Part shown: piece after piece, positions 23,979 through 28,347 of the stretch | Layout of the letters: each line of letters opens with the position of its first letter | Numbering within the stretch: position 1 is the first letter of the stretch | Notes under the pieces: model-generated | Database searches by the model: none | What the model saw: only the letters and a program-made list of their open reading frames with translations | What the model was told of the DNA's origin: nothing | NCBI GenBank assembly: GCA_030606805.1 | Contig: JAUWFS010000014.1 | Span: 1-28,347, forward strand | Length of the DNA: 28,347 nt | Direction: 5' to 3' | Source of the DNA: B13-G4 sp030606805 | GTDB lineage: Bacteria > Desulfobacterota > Desulfobacteria > Desulfobacterales > ETH-SRB1 | Program-made: the position numbers and the translations under genes

Positions 23979-25268
23979 TCAAACCCCCCCCTTAGATCCT
24001 TTGTCGGTGATAATAGATTTTGCTTTTTTAACAATCTTTTCCAGTGTCCATTCAACTGAATCTTCAAGTTTTTTTGTTTTTGGGCCCGGATCGCAGGTTC
24101 CGGAATCAAGTATGGAGCTTATAACGATGGGGGCTGTATCCTGTGCATTAAATACATTTACAAGCATTTTATATATGAATTCTTCGACTCGATTGGACAT
24201 CCTTTCTTTTATCTCTTTTGGCTGTCCGAGCAGCCTGTTTTCAAACGGCAGGTTAAGCTTCTTGTAATCCCCTGCTTTAAGTGCTTTTGATTCTGCACAG
24301 GCAACTATTTCAGACCATATATTTTCAGTGACGCCTTCGCCTTTTACCTTGATAAACTTGCCATCATTATCAAGTCTGGCATTTCCGTAATCATTAACCT
24401 CCAGACCCCATGAAATCATTTGAAGAGCTGTAGCCACATTTGCTTTGGTGGTTCTGGTTTTAGCTGCTATCTCTCTCAACCTCTCAGAGCTGTTTCCGGA
24501 TGTTCCATGCTGTGCACCAGACATGTTGTATTTTGCTAAAGCTTCGTGGATTTCAGCAGTCAGGTTTACTTGAATTCCCTGGTCGCTTGCCTCTATACCA
24601 TGAGTTGTTCCGTTATTTAATGCTATCCAGTCAGGGAAAATATTATTGGCATTCAGGCCCTGTATGAGAAACAAAGCTTCATCCACTGTTGAAAGGCCTT
24701 CTTTGCCCTTAATTTCACCAACCTCTGTTTCAAGGCCTGCCCATTCGGGGATAAATGGAGTTAGCTCAATGTTCGCAATAAGATTTTTGTCATCAGGCAG
24801 GTGTGAAGCATCTATTGCAATAGATGTAATTCCTGCTTCAAATAACGTAGGGATTTCCGTTTTTGCCTCTTCAATATCTTCATCTTTTTTTATGCCATAG
24901 TGATCTGCGTGCAAAGCTACCGGTATCGTGATATTCATTTCATTGCACAGAGCGTCAACAATCCTGGCAATGTTCCAGTAATTTACTGCACAATAGGCAT
25001 TTGCACCACCCTCTGACTTGGCGATTTCAATGATAATGGGCGAATTTGCGCGCTGAGCGGCCTTAAGAGCCCCACGTATCACAAAATAATTTCTGCCATT
25101 AGCAGCCATTGAGATCGCTTTACCCTTTGTAATCATAGCTCTGTCTATAAACTTTCCACTAACGATTAATGCTTTTGAATTGGGGAAAAGCTTTACTACG
25201 TTTGGCGGACGGCCAATTTTAAGAGCCTTTTCAAAATCAATTGAATTGTTGACTTTATTATTTGACAT
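23979..25268 (-). CDS. Class II fructose-bisphosphate aldolase family protein
   Basis: Zinc-dependent aldolase of glycolysis/gluconeogenesis (cleaves fructose 1,6-bisphosphate, or a related ketose bisphosphate). The 429 residues are longer than the usual 280-360. LHADHYG has His120, Asp122 and His123 in the position of the catalytic/zinc motif HxDH. ALNNGTTHGIEA and GAQHGTSGNSSERL are the usual later phosphate and zinc-binding segments. The extra length includes an insertion before the barrel core and a C-terminal tail with a DSGTCDPGPKT segment. AAAAGGAGG precedes the ATG. The substrate is uncertain because of the divergent motif (HADHYG rather than the common HCDH form) and length. Confidence 0.87.
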   Translation of the reverse strand: MSNNKVNNSIDFEKALKIGRPPNVVKLFPNSKALIVSGKFIDRAMITKGKAISMAANGRNYFVIRGALKAAQRANSPIIIEIAKSEGGANAYCAVNYWNIARIVDALCNEMNITIPVALHADHYGIKKDEDIEEAKTEIPTLFEAGITSIAIDASHLPDDKNLIANIELTPFIPEWAGLETEVGEIKGKEGLSTVDEALFLIQGLNANNIFPDWIALNNGTTHGIEASDQGIQVNLTAEIHEALAKYNMSGAQHGTSGNSSERLREIAAKTRTTKANVATALQMISWGLEVNDYGNARLDNDGKFIKVKGEGVTENIWSEIVACAESKALKAGDYKKLNLPFENRLLGQPKEIKERMSNRVEEFIYKMLVNVFNAQDTAPIVISSILDSGTCDPGPKTKKLEDSVEWTLEKIVKKAKSIITDKGSKGGV

Positions 25269-25288
25269 GGCTTAACCTCCTTTTAACT

Positions 25289-25315
25289 TACATATTACGT
25301 ACCAAAAAATGTCAA
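25289..25315 (-). promoter_or_regulatory. Possible promoter of the aldolase gene
   Basis: On the minus strand a perfect TTGACA (25310-25315) is followed after 15 bases by TATGTA (25289-25294), just before the AAAAGGAGG of the aldolase. The -10 is weak and the spacing short, so this is tentative. Confidence 0.35.
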
Positions 25316-25334
25316 AACTCATTTGGTTTAAGTT

Positions 25335-25814
25335 TTATGAAAAATTATGACGTATCAATATTCCTACATAATACGTAAGGAATATGACTAACACGGCAAT
25401 AGAGATATGTTCCATTACTACCTTCCATGGATTTGCCCCGCGTTCATTTGCAACGTAAATACTGAAAACACTCAACAGAAGAAGTCCCCATGCTATGCTG
25501 ACAACAATTGCCTGTTTAAGAGAGAAAATCAACATCGGCAACAGGAAGGTTATTGCAAAAACGAATTTAGAAAACAGAGTTGAAAGTGTGGCTTCCCATA
25601 TTTCTATAGTCGGATGTTTTTTTGATTCCTCGGCAATATGAACACCAAGGGCATCAGATAACGCATCGGCAACAGCTATTGTCAATATGCCGCCTATAAT
25701 AACTTCCCTTGAGTGAGCACCCGAGTATAACCCAACAATTAAACCAAGAGTCGTAATTATACCGGATGTCAGGCCAAATCCGAATCCGCTTTTTATGGAA
25801 CGTTTTAAGTTCAC
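25335..25814 (-). CDS. VIT1/CCC1-like small membrane protein
   Basis: A 159-residue integral membrane protein with about five hydrophobic helices. It begins SGFGFGLTSGIITTLGLIVG followed by ADALSDALGVHIAEES, which resembles the first helices and the conserved segment of VIT1/CCC1 vacuolar iron/manganese transporters. The usual family length is about 230 residues; this one lacks the cytoplasmic metal-binding helical domain between helices 2 and 3. Iron or manganese handling is a reasonable inference but unproven. It lies 66 bases upstream of the aldolase in the same direction. Confidence 0.7.
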   Translation of the reverse strand: MNLKRSIKSGFGFGLTSGIITTLGLIVGLYSGAHSREVIIGGILTIAVADALSDALGVHIAEESKKHPTIEIWEATLSTLFSKFVFAITFLLPMLIFSLKQAIVVSIAWGLLLLSVFSIYVANERGANPWKVVMEHISIAVLVIFLTYYVGILIRHNFS

Positions 25815-25965
25815 GCAAATCCTTAGGGTTCAGGGTTCACCGTTCAGGGTTAACTTTCTTTCGTTGGCCTTGGCTCATAGGCCGGCATCATGTCTTCTCT
25901 ATTTGAAATTTTATTTTTAATCTATAGTCCTTTTTAGATGTGAAAATCAATAATTATATATTATA
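25815..25965. other. Intergenic region with short GGGTTCA repeats
   Basis: Contains GGGTTCAGGGTTCACC and GTTCAGGGTTAAC (about 25826-25853), resembling the GTTCACGGTT units of the S23-type elements, followed by AT-rich sequence. No gene is seen. The complete gene-free stretch runs on through the repeat copy at 25966-26123 to 26184. Confidence 0.45.
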
Positions 25966-26123
25966 CCTAAATTAAGCGATTTTTTACTCGACCTGCACCA
26001 ATCTTTTGCGCATCAAGGACTTGCGAAAAGTCTCAACATATCCATTGGTATGCCTGCGCTTTTCACAAACCTTGCTGCATCAGGATTTTAGCACATTTCT
26101 TCGCTAAAAATCGCTCAACTTAG
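25966..26123. repeat. 158-bp repeat element, copy 2 (CCTAAGTTGAGC family, inverted)
   Basis: This is the reverse complement of the element at 13413-13571, with scattered substitutions and one base difference in length. Terminal repeats are CCTAAATTAAGCGATTTTTT and GCTCAACTTAG. Shared inner segments include CTTGATGCGCAA and GGCATACCAATGGATATG (read on the minus strand). It lies upstream of the superoxide-reductase-like gene. Confidence 0.85.
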
Positions 26124-26152
26124 TTGCAAATAGAGTAATTCATTGTTAAACT
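26124..26152 (+). promoter_or_regulatory. Candidate promoter of the superoxide-reductase-like gene
   Basis: TTGCAA (26124-26129), 17-bp spacer, TAAACT (26147-26152). The -35 starts on the base after the repeat element ends. It is the only gap-fitting pair between the repeat and the gene. Confidence 0.4.
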
Positions 26153-26184
26153 GTCATGCAAATTTACTTTAGGAGTAACTGATT

Positions 26185-26562
26185 ATGAAAAAATTACAAA
26201 TAGAGTTAGTAGTGGCTGTATTTATTTTCATTTCATCAGGCGCAGCTTTTGCGAATCAGTCCTCGGTTTCACTGGAAGCTCCAAATTCAGTTGAAAGAGG
26301 AACTGAAATCACAATAAAAGTCCATGTTACACACAGCGCCAATAATTATTTTCATTATACAAAATGGGTTTCTATAAAGCTTAATGGTGAAGAAATAGCA
26401 AGATGGAACTATGGTAAGTATAAGTATAAAAGACCTAAAGCTAAAAACTTTACCAAGGAAATTAAATACATAGTAACTGATGACGTAATAATTCAAGCTG
26501 AAGCAAGCTGTAATATCCACGGAAGCAAAAAAAGGGCGACAAAAAAGGTTTTTATAAAATAA
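26185..26562 (+). CDS. Periplasmic superoxide-reductase-like (desulfoferrodoxin iron-domain) protein
   Basis: A 125-residue secreted protein. The signal peptide ends AFA-NQS (cleavage about 24); the rest is one beta-sandwich domain. HVTHSANNYFHYTKW (47-61) followed by SCNIHG (108-113) matches the iron site of superoxide reductases, giving His50, His57, Cys109 and His112 as candidate ligands. The first His of the classic centre (in the EKHVP segment) is replaced here: the equivalent stretch reads NSVERGTE. It may therefore have a four-ligand or otherwise changed centre. Canonical enzymes in sulfate reducers are mostly cytoplasmic, so export is notable. AGGAG precedes the ATG. It is paired with the small membrane protein 23 bases downstream. 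Confidence 0.72.
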   Translation: MKKLQIELVVAVFIFISSGAAFANQSSVSLEAPNSVERGTEITIKVHVTHSANNYFHYTKWVSIKLNGEEIARWNYGKYKYKRPKAKNFTKEIKYIVTDDVIIQAEASCNIHGSKKRATKKVFIK

Positions 26563-26585
26563 ACTAGCCTGCAGGAGGTCTATTT

Positions 26586-26768
26586 ATGAAGATCGGCGGA
26601 TTGTCGATTATCTTGATTCTCGGAATTTGCAATTTTATTTTACTTGTTTTTCAGCTTGGAACAGGTCTGCGTTTAATTAAGGTATCGTTTGGAATTCACA
26701 AAAAAACAGGAATTATTTTATTTGTCTGCGCTTTTCTACATGGCATTCTTGCATTTTTTACACGCTGA
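26586..26768 (+). CDS. 60-residue two-helix membrane protein, possible haem-b binder
   Basis: A small protein with two hydrophobic helices (about 5-27 and 40-58) joined by a basic loop (GLRLIKVSFGIHKK). His38 and His52 are 14 residues apart around the second helix, as in cytochrome b-type helices where two His hold one haem. AGGAGG lies well placed before the ATG, so it is really translated. It follows the periplasmic superoxide-reductase-like gene by 23 bases, and the two probably form an operon. I know similar short proteins only as uncharacterised; the electron-transfer idea is an inference. Confidence 0.65.
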   Translation: MKIGGLSIILILGICNFILLVFQLGTGLRLIKVSFGIHKKTGIILFVCAFLHGILAFFTR

Positions 26769-26780
26769 TCTAAATAAATC

Positions 26781-26799
26781 GCAGGTCGAGTAAAAAATT
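26781..26799. repeat. Short scrap of the CCTAAGTTGAGC-family repeat
   Basis: GCAGGTCGAGTAAAAAATT matches the end segment of the elements at 13413 and 25966, with only the outermost repeat missing. It lies directly before a perfect hairpin. Confidence 0.55.
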
Positions 26800-26829
26800 A
26801 AGGGGCAGTATATTTACCACCCCTTAATT
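26796..26829. terminator. Perfect hairpin between convergent genes
   Basis: AATTAAGGGG (26796-26805) and CCCCTTAATT (26820-26829) form a 10-bp perfect stem with a 14-base loop. There is only a short T-containing tail on either side, so a two-way terminator is likely but not certain. Confidence 0.55.
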
Positions 26830-26857
26830 CATGCAGACTCTCAGCACTGCGGCTCAA

Positions 26858-27217
26858 TTAAGATGATGCGGAAGGTTTTTTTTCCAATTCCTCAATTCGT
26901 TTATTGATAGTATCCAATGATTTTTTCATGTAATTGGCGTCAGCCTTTAGCATGTCTATCTCATCGGATGCGTCCGCCGGATAGGCCGGGCCAACAGCAG
27001 GCGGATACCATTCGTACCCCCTGCCAAAACCGCGCCCCAAACCACGGTCCGGGCCGAATCCACCTCGAAATCCGCGTCTTAGCCCTAAACCTCTACCATA
27101 GCTAAAACCTTCAGAGAACCTGGGATTGTATCCCGCATTTGCAGAATTACAAAGGCCCCTAGCTCCGCCGGTCATGGGACCGGCACCCATCGGACCTGTT
27201 CGATCAAATCCTGGCAT
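26858..27217 (-). CDS. DUF5320 family protein
   Basis: A 119-residue protein of unknown function. It has the N-terminal signature GFDRTGPMGAGPMTGG, a Gly/Arg/Phe-rich centre (about 40-80) and a C-terminal coiled coil (about 85-115, DEIDMLKADANYMKKSLDTI). The ATG at 27217 has AGGAGG five bases upstream; the upstream in-frame GTG overlaps that ribosome site and is unlikely. Such genes usually sit near DUF134 regulators and nitrogenase-cofactor-like (NifX/NafY) proteins in anaerobes; only the first is present here. Confidence 0.85.
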   Translation of the reverse strand: MPGFDRTGPMGAGPMTGGARGLCNSANAGYNPRFSEGFSYGRGLGLRRGFRGGFGPDRGLGRGFGRGYEWYPPAVGPAYPADASDEIDMLKADANYMKKSLDTINKRIEELEKKPSASS

Positions 27218-27263
27218 AGTCACCTCCTCAATGTAATTTTGTTTTGGATTGAATGATTACCTT

Positions 27264-27470
27264 TTACCGTCTGTTACCGCGGCCTTGTCCCGCTCCTCTG
27301 CCTTGTCCCTGACCTCGGCCGGTACCCCTGCCTGCTCTCTGCCCCCCGCCGGTTCCCATACCGCCTTGACTCTGTGGCGCAGGGCTTCCGCTCTTAGGAC
27401 TACAATTCCCACGGCCTTGTCCCGTCTTCGGGCCCTGGCCCTGGGGGCCTGTTCTATCTCTTTGTGGCAT
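27264..27470 (-). CDS. Small Gly/Arg/Gln-rich protein, DUF5320-like N-terminus
   Basis: A 68-residue low-complexity protein. It begins PQRDRTGPQGQGPKTGQGRG, the same DRTGP.G.GP.TG signature as its neighbour, and continues with GRGxGQG repeats to the end. No fold is expected and the function is unknown; RNA or metal-cluster association would be a guess. GGAGG lies eight bases before the ATG at 27470; an in-frame GTG at 27479 would overlap the DUF134 stop. Its GC-rich composition differs from the surrounding AT-rich DNA because of the Gly/Arg codons. Confidence 0.75.
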   Translation of the reverse strand: MPQRDRTGPQGQGPKTGQGRGNCSPKSGSPAPQSQGGMGTGGGQRAGRGTGRGQGQGRGAGQGRGNRR

Positions 27471-27475
27471 ATAGC

Positions 27476-27814
27476 TCACCTCCTTCCATACCCTCTTCCG
27501 CCTCTTCTGCGTCGACGCCCGCCCATGCCGCGAAATTCATATGCACCGCCCCCGATTTTCAGGGCTTTTCCGGTAACCAGGGCTTCTGCTACGATGCTGC
27601 GGGCATTGGCAAGAATTCTGCCGTAAGTATGCCTGGATACCTCCATCATATTTGCGGCCGTTTCCTGGTCCAGGTGTTCAAAATCGCTCAGCCTAATGGC
27701 TTCCAGTTCTTCCACGGACATAAAAATCTCGCCGATAACGGTCACTCCCTGAGGAACAAAAGCAGCGATGGCCGGATAGCCGGATACAAATCTGGGCTTT
27801 TTGGGTCTGGGCAT
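27476..27814 (-). CDS. DUF134 (UPF0251) DNA-binding protein
   Basis: A 112-residue probable transcription regulator. It starts PRPKKPRFVSGYP; the core has FMSVEELEAIRLSDFEHLDQ followed by a sigma-4-like helix-turn-helix (ETAANMMEVSRHTYGRIL, about 50-67). The tail is Gly/Arg-rich (GGRRRRRGGRGYGRR). The ATG at 27814 has GGAGAG upstream and gives the standard family start; a longer frame up to 27877 would run through the promoter. The gene lies behind a strong promoter with palindromes and is followed by two small DRTGP-motif proteins, so autoregulation of this three-gene unit is likely (inference). Confidence 0.88.
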   Translation of the reverse strand: MPRPKKPRFVSGYPAIAAFVPQGVTVIGEIFMSVEELEAIRLSDFEHLDQETAANMMEVSRHTYGRILANARSIVAEALVTGKALKIGGGAYEFRGMGGRRRRRGGRGYGRR

Positions 27815-27834
27815 TGAATATTCTCTCCAATTAC

Positions 27835-27893
27835 GCTCATTTGAGCATAATATAAACCTTGCATTGATTGCTGTCAATGAAAAATATGCTCAT
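27835..27893 (-). promoter_or_regulatory. Sigma-70 promoter of the DUF134 unit with flanking palindromic operator candidates
   Basis: On the minus strand TTGACA (27872-27877), a 17-bp spacer and TATATT (27849-27854) form a near-perfect promoter. Immediately downstream, over the expected transcription start, is the 12-bp palindrome GCTCAAATGAGC (27835-27846). Upstream of the -35 is the related half-site ATGAGCAT (27886-27893). The two sites bracket the promoter, as expected for a repressor that blocks it. Confidence 0.75.
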
Positions 27894-27950
27894 AAGATCA
27901 AAATAATTCTCATTGGTATTGATTTCAGCGGATTAAAGTAAGAGATAAGC

Positions 27951-28079
27951 GTTCACGAAACATTGAAATTGGAAATTGGAAATTTGGCCTTCATGCTTTT
28001 GTACTGTTGATAAACGCATTCAATTTTGGGCAGAGTTTCATCTCTCCCAAATTTCAAATTTCAAGCTGTAAACAACTAC
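27951..28079 (-). repeat. Collapsed S23-type element: both ends kept, gene lost
   Basis: On the minus strand the right part reads TTTACAGCTTGAAATTTGAA and then GGGAGAGATGAAAC, matching the leader of the four-helix-bundle relic at 3180-3225 (GGCTTGAAACTTGAAATTGG, GGGAGAGATGAAAC). The left part ends in CCAATTTCCAATTTCAATG and CGTGAACG, an inverted version of the same units. Only about 50 unrelated bases remain between them. Confidence 0.6.
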
Positions 28080-28205
28080 AAGATTTCTCCCTTTGGTCGA
28101 AATGACAAAAAGAGGGGTTTTCGTTCAGGCACTAATTATACTATAATTCGAAATCATTTTTGAGTTTGTAAATTTCTTATAATGCATTAACTTATTAATT
28201 TTATC

Positions 28206-28272
28206 ATCAGAAATTTGAAAACTCAAAAGTAACTTGTTAACAATTAGAGGTGGCGGGCATTTAAATTTAAAA
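28206..28272. repeat. Palindromic repeat, copy 2 (left two-thirds)
   Basis: ATCAGAAATTTGAAAACTCA and the following bases, through the GAGGTGGCGGGCA arm and AT-rich loop, match 10658-10724 with one visible substitution. The right arm is replaced by unrelated sequence, so this copy is broken. Confidence 0.85.
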
Positions 28273-28347
28273 CGGCTGACTGTTTGAGCGTATTAGTGAG
28301 CATTAAGAAAAAAGAGGCACTTTTGTATATTTTTGTTAAAAGGATAA

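Larger units (their letters stand above)
27878..28347. other. Gene-free repeat region at the end of the window
   Basis: About 470 bases with no open frame I would support. It holds the operator half-site, an S23-element-like remnant (about 27951-28079), a GATTTCTCCCTTTGGTCGAA motif (28083-28102) and the second copy of the palindromic repeat (28206-28272). The rest is AT-rich, with no clear signals. Confidence 0.55.

Noticed and set aside
27249..27817. Plus-strand open frames opposite the DUF134 and Gly/Arg-rich genes
   Set aside because: They are antisense shadows of GC-rich low-complexity coding sequence.

Overview
The window looks like a chromosomal segment from an anaerobic deltaproteobacterium of the Desulfobacterota (Desulfobacterales type). 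I infer this from the gene content: a tungsten/molybdopterin aldehyde ferredoxin oxidoreductase, a periplasmic superoxide-reductase-like protein, a DUF134/DUF5320 gene set, a PhoH-PgpH-YbeY operon, S23-type four-helix-bundle relics and several families of short palindromic repeats. No taxonomic marker was computed.

Layout. 1-2956: a lone hsdM (type I restriction-modification methylase) on the minus strand, downstream of the 3' end of tRNA-Pro(GGG); this may be the edge of an island. 3133-8683: a plus-strand envelope operon with its own near-consensus promoter, encoding LpoB, a COG3014 lipoprotein, two LPP20 lipoproteins and an MltC-like lytic transglycosylase. Two relics of four-helix-bundle (S23) elements sit inside it; one has terminal inverted repeats and an 8-bp target duplication. 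8684-8862: a 179-bp element with perfect 23-bp inverted repeats lies exactly between two convergent stop codons. 8862-10616: aldehyde ferredoxin oxidoreductase. 10617-11437: a gene graveyard with a palindromic repeat, a C-terminal scrap of a probable membrane protein, a clipped ribbon-helix-helix antitoxin and the C-terminus of a LivF-type ABC ATPase still coupled to pyrF. 11438-20308: housekeeping genes, with pyrF on plus and then lysC, tsaE, nnr, pdxJ, ybeY, pgpH and phoH on minus, interrupted by two different repeat elements. 20516-23432 (plus): cvpA, mazG, hisH, hisF. 23464-25814 (minus): a Zn-ribbon Nudix hydrolase, a class II aldolase and a VIT-family membrane protein. 26185-26768 (plus): a periplasmic superoxide-reductase-like protein plus a 60-residue, two-helix membrane protein with a possible haem-binding His pair. 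26858-27877 (minus): a DUF134 regulator with two small Gly/Arg-rich proteins behind a palindrome-flanked promoter. 27878-28347: only repeat relics.

The genes work in recognisable groups: peptidoglycan synthesis and remodelling (LpoB to MltC), tRNA/rRNA and metabolite repair (TsaE, YbeY, Nnr, MazG), nucleotide and amino-acid synthesis (PyrF, LysC, HisHF), c-di-AMP turnover (PgpH) and oxidative stress. I see no clear new defence or secretion system. The most unusual content is the density of short non-autonomous elements, several placed exactly at gene 3' ends, and the S23-type element whose insertion can be undone base by base.
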